Below, one piece after another: positions 34,456 through 43,454 of a stretch of DNA of 64,000 bases. This DNA comes from Faecalispora jeddahensis. Its GTDB lineage: Bacteria; Bacillota; Clostridia; Oscillospirales; Acutalibacteraceae. Position numbers and translations under genes: made by a program. Under the pieces are notes generated by a model. That model ran no database searches. It saw nothing but the letters and a program-made list of their open reading frames with translations, and had not been told where the DNA came from. Location of the stretch: NCBI RefSeq assembly GCF_000577335.1, contig NZ_CBYL010000003.1, forward strand, positions 62,001-126,000, read 5' to 3'. Each line of letters begins with the position of its first letter. Position 1 is the stretch's first letter.

Positions 34456-35345
34456 GAAGAACAATGATGTTTTTGCCGGCGAGCAATCCCGGCATGCTGA
34501 AGGACGCGATCATTTACGGCGCGGACTCCATTATGTTTGACCTGGAAGACGCGATCTCCCTGGCGGAGAAGGACACTTCCCGCTTTCTTGTTTTCCAGGC
34601 GGTAAAAACCTTTGATTTCTCTTCTACGGAAACCGTTGTCCGCATCAACTCGCTGGACGCAGGTGGCATAGACGACGTGCACGCAATGGTGCGCGCCGGC
34701 ATCGACGTCATCCGTTTGCCGAAAACGACCTGTGCCCAGGATGTTCTGGACACCGAGGAAGTGATTCTGGAAGCGGAGAAAGCCTGCGGCCGTGAACCCG
34801 GCTCCACCCGGATGATGGCGGCTATTGAGGATCCCCGCGGCGTTTTGGACGCGGTTGCGATCGCCCATTCCAGCAAGCGCCTGATCGGCATCGCGCTGGG
34901 ATCCGAAGACTACGTTACCGCGATGAAGACCAAACGCTACGCAGACCGCAACAGCGAAGAAATCTTTTTCGCCCGCTCCATGATCGTCCACGCCGCCCGT
35001 GCAGCCGGAATCGCCGCGCTCGACACGATCTTTGCCGATGTGAACGACATGGAAACCCTGCGAAAGGAAACCGAGTTTGTCCGTCAGCTCGGCTTTGACG
35101 GCAAGTCCGTCATTCATCCCCGCCAGATCGCAGTGGTCAATTCCGTTTACACCCCGAGCCAGAAGGAAATCGACAATGCGCTCAACGTCTTCCGCGCAAT
35201 TGAGGAAGCCAACGCCAAGGGCTCCGGCGTCATCGCCCTGAACGGCAAGATGATCGATAAGCCCTTTGTAGAGCGTGCGGAGCGCGTGCTCGCGCTGGCC
35301 AAAGCCGCCGGCGTTTATACCGGGCCGGAAGGACAGGAGGGTTAA
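34443..35345 (+). CDS. citE: Citrate lyase beta subunit (citryl-CoA lyase)
   Basis: A 300-residue TIM-barrel enzyme cleaving citryl-thioester to oxaloacetate and acetyl-thioester. Family segments: LRRTMMFLPASNPGML, SIMFDLEDAISL (metal site), VRINSLD, IEDPRGVLDAV, GSEDYVTAM and GKSVIHPRQIAVV. ATG at 34443 follows GGGAGG; an in-frame codon six residues earlier has no site. Overlap with citD implies coupled translation. Confidence 0.96.
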   Translation: MERLRRTMMFLPASNPGMLKDAIIYGADSIMFDLEDAISLAEKDTSRFLVFQAVKTFDFSSTETVVRINSLDAGGIDDVHAMVRAGIDVIRLPKTTCAQDVLDTEEVILEAEKACGREPGSTRMMAAIEDPRGVLDAVAIAHSSKRLIGIALGSEDYVTAMKTKRYADRNSEEIFFARSMIVHAARAAGIAALDTIFADVNDMETLRKETEFVRQLGFDGKSVIHPRQIAVVNSVYTPSQKEIDNALNVFRAIEEANAKGSGVIALNGKMIDKPFVERAERVLALAKAAGVYTGPEGQEG

Positions 35346-35348
35346 GCA

Positions 35349-36893
35349 ATGGAAACGGTTAAAAATGCAGTGGGCCGTGAAATCCCGAAGGAATACGCAG
35401 ACCAGTACGGCGTGTTCGAGGGCCAGTACGCCCGCAAAAACGAATATAGAAGAGCGGCCGGCAAGGTGGTGCCCACCCTCCCCGGCGAGACAAAGCTCGT
35501 TTCTTCCCTGCGGGAAGCAATCGAGAAATCCGGCCTGAAGGACGGCATGACGATTTCGTTCCACCATCACTTCCGCGAGGGCGACTATGTTTTGAACATG
35601 GTTATGGAAGAGATCGCCAAAATGGGCATCAAAAACCTGAAGCTCGCCGCCAGCTCGATCGCCAATGTGCACGAGCCTCTCATTGAACACATCAAAAGCG
35701 GCGTGATTACCGAAATCACCAGCAGCGGCCTGCGCGACAAGGTAGGCTCCGCGATCTCTCACGGCCTGATGGAAAAGCCGGTCGTCATCCGTTCCCACGG
35801 CGGACGCGCGCGCGCCATTGAATCCGGCGAGATTCATATCGACGTTGCTTTCCTCGGCGCCTCGAGTGCGGACCCTTACGGCAACGCGAACGGCTCTCAG
35901 GGCAACGCGACCTGCGGTTCCCTGGGCTACGCCAAGGTAGACGCCGAATATGCAGATAAGGTCGTAATCATTACCGACCACCTGGTCGATTACCCCAACA
36001 CCCCCATCAGCATCTCCCAGACTCTGGTGGATTATGTTGTGGTGGTAGACGCGATCGGCAATCCCGACGGGATTGCAAAGGGTGCAACCCGCTTTACTTC
36101 TGACCCCAAGGAGCTTTTGATCGCGGAAAATGCCTGCAAAGTCATCACCGCCTCTCCTTACTTTAAAGACGGCATCTCCTTCCAGTCCGGTTCCGGCGGC
36201 TCCACCCTGGCGGTCACCCGCTTCTTAGCAGAGAAAATGCGTGAGAGCGGCATTACCGCAGGATACCTGCTGGGTGGCATCACCAGCAACATGGTGGAAC
36301 TGCTCGAAGAGGGCCTGGCCAAGAAGATTCTGGACACCCAGACCTTTGACCGCGGCGCTGCGGCCTCGATCGCCCGCAATGAGAACCACTACGAGATTTC
36401 GGCTTCCTTTTACGCCAACCCCGGCAACAAGGGCGCGGCGGTGAACCAGCTGGATGTCGTAATGCTCTCGGCACTGGAGGTCGACACAGACTTTAACGTG
36501 AACGTCATGACCGGTTCCGACGGTGTGATCCGCGGTGCCTCCGGCGGACACAGCGACACAGCGGCCGGCGCAAAGCTGAGCCTGATTCTGTGCCCCCTGC
36601 TGCGCGGACGCATCCCGACCATTGTGGAGCAGGTCAACACCGTCATTACCCCCGGCGAGGGAATCGACGTTGTCGTTACGGAAGTCGGCATTGCAGTGAA
36701 CCCCCGCAGAAAAGACCTGCAGGAGGCCCTGAAAAACGCCGGAGTGAACCTCTTTACCATGGAGGAGCTGAAAAACAAGGCCTATGCGCTGGCCGGCACA
36801 CCCGACCCCATCGAGTACGGAGACAAGGTCGTGGCTCTCATCGAGTACCGCGACGGCAGTCTGATCGATGTGGTAAGGCAGGTTAAGCGCTGA
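35349..36893 (+). CDS. citF: Citrate lyase alpha subunit (citrate:acetyl-ACP transferase)
   Basis: A 514-residue CoA-transferase-fold enzyme exchanging acetyl for citryl on CitD. Full length; segments such as ISFHHHFREGDYVLN, SSIANVHEPLIEHIKSG and SGGHSDTAAGAKLSL are typical of CitF. It starts three bases after citE and ends one base before citX. With CitD and CitE it forms the cytoplasmic citrate lyase complex. Confidence 0.96.
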   Translation: METVKNAVGREIPKEYADQYGVFEGQYARKNEYRRAAGKVVPTLPGETKLVSSLREAIEKSGLKDGMTISFHHHFREGDYVLNMVMEEIAKMGIKNLKLAASSIANVHEPLIEHIKSGVITEITSSGLRDKVGSAISHGLMEKPVVIRSHGGRARAIESGEIHIDVAFLGASSADPYGNANGSQGNATCGSLGYAKVDAEYADKVVIITDHLVDYPNTPISISQTLVDYVVVVDAIGNPDGIAKGATRFTSDPKELLIAENACKVITASPYFKDGISFQSGSGGSTLAVTRFLAEKMRESGITAGYLLGGITSNMVELLEEGLAKKILDTQTFDRGAAASIARNENHYEISASFYANPGNKGAAVNQLDVVMLSALEVDTDFNVNVMTGSDGVIRGASGGHSDTAAGAKLSLILCPLLRGRIPTIVEQVNTVITPGEGIDVVVTEVGIAVNPRRKDLQEALKNAGVNLFTMEELKNKAYALAGTPDPIEYGDKVVALIEYRDGSLIDVVRQVKR

Positions 36894-36894
36894 G

Positions 36895-37470
36895 ATGAAC
36901 ACGGCAGAAATGTTCGCACACGGAGAGACTCCCGAGCTCGATGAGGTTCTTCTGAACCGCGAGCGGCGGGTACAGTTCATTGAGGAGCTGCTCAGGCGCT
37001 TCCCGAAAAGCTGTGTGATCTCTCTAAAGTGCAACATTCCCGGGCCTATCAAAAGCAACGGGGAAATTTTAGCTTTGTTCGATTACGGAGAAAACCGGAT
37101 TCGTGAAATCCTGTCGAACCAAAGCTGGCAGCCAAACTACCAGAAGCGGCTGAGCCTGCGCACAGGGCCGGAAGCTTTCTGGGTCATCCCGAAGGATTCC
37201 TTCGAGGTGAAGCGTAACATGATTTTATTTGAGGAAGAAAAACTGGGCAGATTGTTCGACGCGGATGTGCTGGATCAAAAGGATGGGCTTGTGCGGACTC
37301 GAAGCAGAGTGGAACTCGGCTATGAGCCCAGACGATGCCTGATCTGCGATCAGGATGCCAGAATCTGCGCAAGCAGACGGCTTCATCCGGTCCCCGTGCT
37401 GCAGCAGCGCTTGATTCAGCTGCTGGCGGAAAACGCACGGGAGCTGGAGAAGAACGGATCCACGCAGTGA
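36895..37470 (+). CDS. citX: Apo-citrate lyase phosphoribosyl-dephospho-CoA transferase
   Basis: A 191-residue nucleotidyltransferase that puts the prosthetic group on CitD, using the CitG product. PRRCLICDQDARICASRRLH near the C-terminus is the family signature. Here citX and citG are separate genes, unlike the CitXG fusion of some bacteria. The transporter follows 155 bases downstream in the same direction. Confidence 0.94.
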   Translation: MNTAEMFAHGETPELDEVLLNRERRVQFIEELLRRFPKSCVISLKCNIPGPIKSNGEILALFDYGENRIREILSNQSWQPNYQKRLSLRTGPEAFWVIPKDSFEVKRNMILFEEEKLGRLFDADVLDQKDGLVRTRSRVELGYEPRRCLICDQDARICASRRLHPVPVLQQRLIQLLAENARELEKNGSTQ

Positions 37471-37625
37471 AACGCGGAATCGTAACACAGCACGCTGGCT
37501 TATTTCCTTTTTGGAATGTCTCCCGGCAACGGGAGCCTTCCGCCTACATAGTCCGGTCAGGCGTGCATGCACGTTCGGGAACCATTGTCGCCGGGCATGC
37601 CCAACTAATTTGAGGAGGATCGCTT

Positions 37626-39008
37626 ATGTTTTTAACTATTTTAGCATGGGTTATGATCATCGTATTCCTTGCGCTGGTCATCTCCAAAAAAATGCAACCA
37701 TTTACCGCTCTGGTACTGGTACCTATCGTATTTACACTCTTTGGTGCACTGGGAAATCAGTACACTGAGCTGGTGGCAAAGGCCAAAGAAGTTCCTGTTG
37801 CCGATGTAACCATCTGGGATCAGGTTCGCATCATCGGTGATTGGACTGCGGCCGGTCTGAAAACGACCTCCACCACCGCAATCATGCTGCTGTTCGCCAT
37901 TCTGTTCTTCTCTGTGATGCTGAATGTGGGTCTGTTTGATCCCGTCACCAAGTTCATCATCCGTCTGGCCGGCGGCGACCCGGTAAAGGTTTTGGTCGGC
38001 ACCGCAGTGGTTGCTGCGATGGTCTCCCTGAACGGCGACGGAACCACCACCACTTTGATCGTCTGCACCGCGTTCATCCCGATTTACCAGAAGCTGGGTC
38101 TCAAGATGATGAACCTCGGCGTTCTGACCGTTCTGATGAACACGATTATGAACCTGCTGCCCTGGGGCGGACCGACCGCCCGCGTGATCTCTGTGCTGGG
38201 CGAGGTTTCTGAACAGAGCATCCTGAACGCTCTGCTGCCCGGCATGGGTGTTGCCATCATTTACATGCTCGGCGTCGCTTACTATCTGGGTCTGAAGGAG
38301 CGCAAGAGAGTCGGCATTCAGCACCTGAACCATGAGGAAATCGAAGCGCTGACCAAGCCCGCTACTCCCGAAGAGGAAGCCCTCAAGCGCCCGAAGCTGA
38401 TCTGGATCAACGCGATCCTGACTATCGGCGCGGTTGTTATGCTGGTTCTCGGCACCTTCCCGTCCGTCTTTATCTTCCTGGTTGGCACTGCTCTGGCTGT
38501 CCTTATCAACTATCGTTCCATTAAGGATCAGAAGGCCCGTATCTCCGACAACGCCGGCGATGCTCTGCAGGTATCCATCCTTGTTATGGCGGCTGGTATC
38601 TTTATGGGTCTGTTCACCAACTCCGGCATGTCCGACGCTCTGGCTTCCAGCATGATCTACCTGATCCCCGAGCAGATGGGCCGCTGGTGGGGTCTGGTAA
38701 CGGCGGTCATCTCCGCACCCGGTACCTTCTTCCTGTCCAACGACGCGTTCTACTATGGCGTGCTGCCGGTATTCGCAGAGGCCGGTTACCGTTACGGCTA
38801 TACCGCTCTGGAGCTCGGCACCGCATCTCTGCTGGGCCAGGCATTCCACCTTTTGAGCCCCCTGGTGGCTTTCATTTACCTGCTGCTGAACCTGACCGGA
38901 CTGGACATGGGCGAGTGGCAGAAACAGTGCGCGAAATGGGCCATCGGTATCTTTGTCATCTTTATTGCTATGGCGGCTATTACCGGGTCTGTGCCATTGT
39001 TTAAATAA
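37626..39008 (+). CDS. CitMHS-family citrate transporter
   Basis: A 460-residue protein with about 12 membrane segments. Duplicated signature regions (VVAAMVSLNGDGTTTTLIV and FTNSGMSDALASSMIYLIP) fit CitMHS carriers, which import citrate as a metal complex with protons in Firmicutes. ATG at 37626 follows GAGGAGG. Position after citX makes it the citrate importer of this locus. No oxaloacetate decarboxylase is in the window, so oxaloacetate handling must be encoded elsewhere. Confidence 0.92.
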   Translation: MFLTILAWVMIIVFLALVISKKMQPFTALVLVPIVFTLFGALGNQYTELVAKAKEVPVADVTIWDQVRIIGDWTAAGLKTTSTTAIMLLFAILFFSVMLNVGLFDPVTKFIIRLAGGDPVKVLVGTAVVAAMVSLNGDGTTTTLIVCTAFIPIYQKLGLKMMNLGVLTVLMNTIMNLLPWGGPTARVISVLGEVSEQSILNALLPGMGVAIIYMLGVAYYLGLKERKRVGIQHLNHEEIEALTKPATPEEEALKRPKLIWINAILTIGAVVMLVLGTFPSVFIFLVGTALAVLINYRSIKDQKARISDNAGDALQVSILVMAAGIFMGLFTNSGMSDALASSMIYLIPEQMGRWWGLVTAVISAPGTFFLSNDAFYYGVLPVFAEAGYRYGYTALELGTASLLGQAFHLLSPLVAFIYLLLNLTGLDMGEWQKQCAKWAIGIFVIFIAMAAITGSVPLFK

Positions 39009-39043
39009 CCTTCTCCTTTTTTCAAATAAGTTTTGCCCCCAGG

Positions 39044-39073
39044 CAGGGCGCGGTGCTTTCGTACCGCGCCCTG
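39044..39073 (+). terminator. Terminator after the citrate transporter
   Basis: CAGGGCGCGGT pairs with ACCGCGCCCTG around GCTTTCGT; followed only by TTCCTG, so the T-run is weak. Confidence 0.6.
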
Positions 39074-39128
39074 TTCCTGTATAGCGATACAGGCCGCCAA
39101 AAACTGTGCAAGACAAGACGGCCATACG

Positions 39129-39271
39129 GCAAAGGAAACCGTATACTCGTTGTATATGGATAACCTTACGGGATGCAGCTATCTTGCGGGCACACAGTAC
39201 CCCTAAGGGTACACGGCAACACAGGAAGCAAAGTTGTTTTACCATTTTGCGGCCGCGCAGCTTTCCCGGCG
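39129..39271. ncRNA. Candidate structured RNA element, copy A
   Basis: Holds several nested hairpins (CGTATAC/GTATATG, GTACCC/GGGTAC, GCGGCCGC) and conserved blocks AACACAGGAAGCAAAGT, CCATTTT and GCGCAGCTTTCCCGGCG that recur in 63281-63386. It lies upstream of the 5-FCL promoter, so it is not simply the 5-FCL leader. Strand and identity are unknown; I could not match it to 6S, SRP, tmRNA, RNase P or a known riboswitch. Confidence 0.45.
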
Positions 39272-39288
39272 CCCTGTTGATATGCCGG

Positions 39289-39317
39289 TTGCAATCGAAC
39301 CGCAGACATGCTATGCT
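39289..39317 (+). promoter_or_regulatory. Promoter of the 5-FCL gene
   Basis: TTGCAA (39289-39294), 17 bases, TATGCT (39312-39317); start near 39324, leaving a 45-nt leader. Confidence 0.6.
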
Positions 39318-39368
39318 AAGGCAGGCGGCGCTTTTGGGGCGCCCTTACAGCAGAAAAGGAGGCTCCTT

Positions 39369-39938
39369 ATGTCTGTTCCGGAGGAAAAAAAGAAACTGCG
39401 TGCCGAACTCAAACAAAGAATTGCGGCACTGACCCCAGACTATATTGAAGAATCCAATCGAGGGATTGTACAGAATATCCTCAGTCACCCCTGCTACCAA
39501 AAAGCAAAAACGATTTTTTGTTTTGTCGGTACTGCCAGCGAAATCAACACCAGCCTCTTGATCGAGCAGGCGTTTTCCGACGGCAAGCGCGTCGCGATTC
39601 CGCTCTGCATCGGCAAAGGCATTATGGAAGCGCGGGAAATCCATTCGCTTGCTGAACTGCACAGCGGAATGATGGGAATTCTGGAGCCCGCTGCGGACAG
39701 TACACTCGTCACCCCAGCAGAAATCGATTTTGCGATTCTCCCCTGTGTTTCGTGCGACAGACAGGGAAACCGTCTGGGTTATGGAGGCGGCTATTACGAC
39801 CGCTTTCTTGGACAGGCGTCTTTCTGCTCGGTTCTGATCTGCCGGGAACGCCTGCTTTGCGAGCAGATTCCGACAGAGCCGCACGATATTGCCGTCCCGG
39901 TCGTGATCACAGAGGCCGGCTGTTTTTCTCACGAATAA
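39369..39938 (+). CDS. 5-formyltetrahydrofolate cyclo-ligase
   Basis: A 189-residue enzyme that uses ATP to turn 5-formyl-THF into 5,10-methenyl-THF, returning this storage form to the folate pool. Signatures: EEKKKLRAELKQRI at the start, IDFAILPCVSCDRQGNRLG and GYGGGYYDRFL, the ATP-binding motif. ATG at 39369 follows AGGAGG; the frame upstream runs through the promoter and is not translated. Single gene with its own terminator. Confidence 0.94.
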   Translation: MSVPEEKKKLRAELKQRIAALTPDYIEESNRGIVQNILSHPCYQKAKTIFCFVGTASEINTSLLIEQAFSDGKRVAIPLCIGKGIMEAREIHSLAELHSGMMGILEPAADSTLVTPAEIDFAILPCVSCDRQGNRLGYGGGYYDRFLGQASFCSVLICRERLLCEQIPTEPHDIAVPVVITEAGCFSHE

Positions 39939-39971
39939 TCATTTGCAGCATTCCTCACAATCGCTTTTTCG

Positions 39972-39997
39972 AGCAGCCCGAACGGGCTGCTTTTTTT
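39972..39997 (+). terminator. Rho-independent terminator of the 5-FCL gene
   Basis: AGCAGCCC, GAAC, GGGCTGCT and a run of seven T. Confidence 0.92.
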
Positions 39998-40401
39998 ATT
40001 GATAAAAACCTGACCCGCTGACGAAATCAAAGATTTCGAGTGGAGCCCAATAACTTTAAGACTCGAAGTAAGGGTATGTACCACCGCTTGAAGGCGAGAG
40101 ATTTGAGCTGCATATTTTTAATTATAAGTAATCTATAATGCACAAGATAAAATAATCATATTTTACTTATTGATTAGTCGGCGTTATAATAAGCAGGCAA
40201 AGAAAGCAAGGCCCATGCCTCGGCACAAGCAAGCGTGTACTGCACCAGCAGAAATTTCCGTGCGAGGAAATCCGCTAAAGCTTTATCACCTTTAAGAGAA
40301 GGTGATTTTCTTCGCGAGTGAAAAACTTTTCCGCATCCAGAAAACAAGTGAAAAAGATAGAATTTCTGCTGATCAGCAGATAACATAAGGAGTGGTAGTC
40401 C
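39998..40401 (+). other. Intergenic region with a 200-nt structured leader before the YeiH-type gene
   Basis: Promoter TTTACT (40162-40167), 17 bases, TATAAT (40185-40190). The predicted leader (about 40197-40401) can close on itself through AGCAGAAATT (near 40247) and AATTTCTGCT (near 40362), with an internal ATCACCTT/AAGGTGAT hairpin. No open frame of note. Not recognised as a known riboswitch. Confidence 0.55.
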
Positions 40402-41400
40402 ATGGATTCAGTCATTAAAAAACTGCCCGGAATCTCGCTGGCGGCGATCATCGCCGTACCGGCATGGATTCTGGGCCAACAATTCCCGGTGATCGGCAGC
40501 CCGGTACTCGGCATCCTGTTCGGCATGCTGCTGGCATTCTGGAAACGCCCGGCGGCATTTCAGAGCGGCATCACCTTCACCTCGAAAAAGCTGCTGCAAT
40601 ATTCCATTATTCTGCTGGGCTTCGACATGAACCTGTTCCAGATCTTTAAGGCCGGCAGCCAAACCCTGCTGCTGATGGCCTTTACCCTCACCGCCACGTT
40701 CCTGGGAGCGTATCTGATCGGTAAGGCGCTGAAGGTAGACCGCGATACGAATATCCTCATCGGCGTTGGCACGGCGATCTGCGGCGGCTCGGCCATCGCG
40801 GCAACGGCCCCCGTCATCGGCGCAAAGGATGAAGACGTAGCGCGCTCCATCTCAACGATCTTCTTTTTCAATGTCATTGCGGCGTTCCTGTTCCCGTTTT
40901 TGGGACACACCATGCAGATGTCGGATTTTCACTTCGGCCTGTGGGCCGGTACTGCCATTAACGATACCTCTTCCGTTGTGGCGGCGGGCTACACCTTCAG
41001 CGACGCAGCGGGCAATCTGGCGGTCATTGTCAAGCTGACACGCACGCTGATGATCATCCCCATCACTTTAGTGCTTGCTTTTTACACAGCCAAACGGCAG
41101 TCGCGTGCAGGCAATGCGAATTACAGCTTCGCAAAAATTTTCCCGTGGTTCGTTCTGGGCTTTGTCGCGGCGGCGATCATCAACACCTTTATCCCCTTCC
41201 CGACGGGAATGGGAAAGGCACTGGCCACCTTCGGAAAATTTGTGATCGTCATGGCAATGGCGGCGATCGGCCTGAACACAAATCTGGTCGATCTGGTCAA
41301 GCACGGCTGGCGGCCAATCGTGCTCGGTCTCTCCTGTTGGGCGATTCTGGCGGTCACTTCGCTGGCCGTGCAGTACAGCCTGCTAAGCTATCTATTATAA
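40402..41400 (+). CDS. YeiH-family permease (putative sulfate/sulfonate exporter)
   Basis: A 332-residue membrane protein with about ten segments: PGISLAAIIAVPAWILG, LLQYSIILLGFDMNL, AICGGSAIAATAPVIGA and FHFGLWAGTAINDTSSVVAA are family hallmarks (PF03601, COG2855). Members are annotated as sulfate exporters on limited evidence. ATG at 40402 follows AAGGAG. Single gene, with a long leader upstream and a strong terminator downstream. Confidence 0.9.
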   Translation: MDSVIKKLPGISLAAIIAVPAWILGQQFPVIGSPVLGILFGMLLAFWKRPAAFQSGITFTSKKLLQYSIILLGFDMNLFQIFKAGSQTLLLMAFTLTATFLGAYLIGKALKVDRDTNILIGVGTAICGGSAIAATAPVIGAKDEDVARSISTIFFFNVIAAFLFPFLGHTMQMSDFHFGLWAGTAINDTSSVVAAGYTFSDAAGNLAVIVKLTRTLMIIPITLVLAFYTAKRQSRAGNANYSFAKIFPWFVLGFVAAAIINTFIPFPTGMGKALATFGKFVIVMAMAAIGLNTNLVDLVKHGWRPIVLGLSCWAILAVTSLAVQYSLLSYLL

Positions 41401-41402
41401 TG

Positions 41403-41444
41403 AAAAAGGGATGCGCACAGCAGCAGCTGTGCGCATCCCTTTTT
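41403..41444. terminator. Strong bidirectional terminator
   Basis: AAAAAGGGATGCGCACAGC, loop AGCA, and the exact complement, followed by CTCTC. It can serve both the YeiH-type gene and the convergent GntR gene. Confidence 0.92.
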
Positions 41445-41491
41445 CTCTCTCTTTTTTTACGGTGGAAGAAGCTCATTTCACAGTATGTTCT

Positions 41492-42199
41492 TTACAGATA
41501 CAGCGTGAATCGTTCTCCGTTAATGATCTGCGAGCAGACATAAACCGGCTCGCCGGTTTCGACATAGGCCGTGCTCTTTACCAAAAGGAGCGGATCATTT
41601 TTGCTGATGTTCAGCAGCTTGCCCTCCGAAGAAGTGGCGCGGCAGATTTCAATCTGCTTTTGCGATTTTGCTACGACCACGTTCGCACGCTCTCTGAGCA
41701 CCTCAAACAAGGAGCCGTCCAGCGATTCTTCCAGCAAAAACGCGTATTTCAACGAGAAATAGCTGTTTTCAATCGCCATGGGTTCCAAATTGACAAACCG
41801 CAGGCGCGAAATAAACACCGTCTGCGACCCGGCAGGCAAGCCAAGAGACTGCACGATCTTATCCGACGGCACAACCAGCTTATGCTCCAGCAGCCGGCTG
41901 CCCGCGGTCAGCCCCGCCATCCGGCAGGATTCCGAAAACCCCATGATTCTGCGGTAATCCCTCCAATATTTCGGAACCGCCACAAAGGTGCCTTTCCCCT
42001 GCTTTTTCTCAACAAAACCAAGAGCGGCCAGCTCGTTTACCGCCTTGCGGGCAGTAATCACGCTCACGTCGTTCTGTTTGGCCATATCCACTTCAGAAGG
42101 CAATTGGTCCCCGGGCTGATAGTATCCGCCACCGATCTGATCTTTCAGCTTATCCATCAACTGTTGATACAAGGGTGTGATCGCCTTGGATTTCAACAT
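41492..42199 (-). CDS. GntR/HutC-family regulator with UTRA domain (FrlR-like position)
   Basis: A 235-residue protein with a GntR winged helix (YQPGDQLPSEVDMAKQNDVS ... ITARKAVNELAALGFV) and a UTRA effector domain (SRLLEHKLVVPSD, FISRLRFVNLEPMAIENSYF). UTRA domains bind sugar phosphates and similar ligands. ATG at 42199 follows GGGAGAG. It is the last gene of the minus-strand locus with FrlB-like and FrlD-like enzymes; its natural role would be to repress that locus through the palindromes near 53.7 and 53.9 kb. Confidence 0.88.
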   Translation of the reverse strand: MLKSKAITPLYQQLMDKLKDQIGGGYYQPGDQLPSEVDMAKQNDVSVITARKAVNELAALGFVEKKQGKGTFVAVPKYWRDYRRIMGFSESCRMAGLTAGSRLLEHKLVVPSDKIVQSLGLPAGSQTVFISRLRFVNLEPMAIENSYFSLKYAFLLEESLDGSLFEVLRERANVVVAKSQKQIEICRATSSEGKLLNISKNDPLLLVKSTAYVETGEPVYVCSQIINGERFTLYL

Positions 42200-42375
42200 T
42201 CTGAATCTCTCCCTATGCAAGCCGGCTCTGGCCGATTTGTATTGAAGGGATCAAAGTGCGAAACAAATTCGCTCCCAATCCCATATCTACCTTTTTAGTG
42301 TACTTCATGGAACAGGAATATTCAAGTACAACTGAGGCAATTTGCCTGTTTAACAGCCAAGCAAAGCAGGAAAAA

Positions 42376-43347
42376 TCAATATTCCACCTTCCACATGTAG
42401 CGGCGGTCGTCCATGGAACGCCCGCGGATTTCCGCCATCTGCAAAACGAAGAAGCGCTCGAGCGGAATCATGACGGCAGAATTGAAATACTCCGAAACAC
42501 TGCTGTCGATCTGAGAAAGTCCGGTGTCTGCCGCGTCGATGACCGTATAGTTTTCTGAGTAGGTTTTCAGGAATTTCAGCACCCTCTCATCCAGAAAACG
42601 TGTTTTTCCCGTGCTCATCAGCAGAATGATCGGCAAGCGCTGATCCGTCGTTTCAAACGGGCCGTGGAAATACTCCCCGCTGTGCAGCATCACCGCGTGG
42701 CGGCACTGCATCTCCATCAAATGGCAGCATGCCATGGTGTAGGCTGTGCCCGTGAGCGGACCGCTGCCCATCACGTAAAAGATTTCTTCGTCCTTGTAGC
42801 GCTCCCCAAAAGCCTTTGCGGCGGGCAGCATGCTCTCTTTTGCCTCAGCAACGATCGAATCGATCTTTCCATAAGCCTGCATTGCCGCATCATAGTGGGC
42901 ATAGCCCTCAAACTGATACAGAATCTCAAACACAAGCTTTAAGGCCAGCGCCTGATTCGCCTCGGAATAGACCTGGTCATCCCCGTTGGAATAGACGACC
43001 GCGTACTTGCCGGTCTGGGCCATGGCGGTGTCGGGAAACCCGGTCATTGCGATGGTGTAAGCGCCTTTTGCATTCGCTATTTTGACCGCTTCCACGGTTT
43101 CGGCTGTGGCCTTCAGCGAGCAGATCACGCAGATGCAGCGGTTATCTACCGATTCGGGCGTTGCGTAAACAAACTCGTTGCTGTTGAAGATGCCGGTTCC
43201 GATATTTTTCGCTTCACACTCCATCAGATATTTCGCAGGATAAATCGCTGCCTGCGAGCCGCCGCATGCGACAAAATACACCTTTTTCAAACCACCGGAC
43301 GACTCCATTTTCCCCTTGATGTCCGCGATGATTTCCTTGATCTCCAT
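42376..43347 (-). CDS. SIS-domain deglycase (FrlB/GfrF-like)
   Basis: A 323-residue protein with two SIS folds: VACGGSQAAIYPAKYLMECE and VMGSGPLTGTAYTMACCHLME, followed by QCRHAVMLHSGEYFHGPFE, the segment carrying the catalytic Glu/His in fructoselysine-6-phosphate deglycases. B. subtilis FrlB is close to this length. Such enzymes split a phosphorylated Amadori compound into glucose-6-phosphate and the free amine. The locus also has an FrlD-like kinase to make the phosphorylated substrate. ATG at 43347 follows AGAGGAG. The amine partner is unknown. Confidence 0.85.
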   Translation of the reverse strand: MEIKEIIADIKGKMESSGGLKKVYFVACGGSQAAIYPAKYLMECEAKNIGTGIFNSNEFVYATPESVDNRCICVICSLKATAETVEAVKIANAKGAYTIAMTGFPDTAMAQTGKYAVVYSNGDDQVYSEANQALALKLVFEILYQFEGYAHYDAAMQAYGKIDSIVAEAKESMLPAAKAFGERYKDEEIFYVMGSGPLTGTAYTMACCHLMEMQCRHAVMLHSGEYFHGPFETTDQRLPIILLMSTGKTRFLDERVLKFLKTYSENYTVIDAADTGLSQIDSSVSEYFNSAVMIPLERFFVLQMAEIRGRSMDDRRYMWKVEY

Positions 43348-43454
43348 AAAAATCTCCTCTCATTGTTGCGCACCGAACCAAGCCCGCCGAAAAACAGGCC
43401 CGGCCGGTGCACAAGTTCCTACCATTTTTATTAACAATGACTTTTTAGGTTCGG

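Larger units (their letters stand above)
39009..39368 (+). other. 360-bp intergenic region with terminator, conserved element and promoter
   Basis: Contains the CitMHS terminator (39044-39073), a ~140-nt structured element (39129-39271) related to one at 63.3 kb, and the 5-FCL promoter (39289-39317). No credible gene. Confidence 0.6.

Noticed and set aside
34452-35981. 509-codon minus-strand frame opposite citE and citF
   Set aside because: Antisense of two unmistakable citrate lyase genes; no start signal and no recognisable protein.
37641-39245. 534-codon minus-strand frame opposite the CitMHS gene
   Set aside because: Antisense of a membrane protein gene; Gln/Asp/His-rich translation typical of such shadows.
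39129-39271. 6S RNA upstream of the 5-FCL gene, as in proteobacteria
   Set aside because: Position fits, but I could not draw the long rod with a central bubble, and a related copy occurs elsewhere; left as unidentified.
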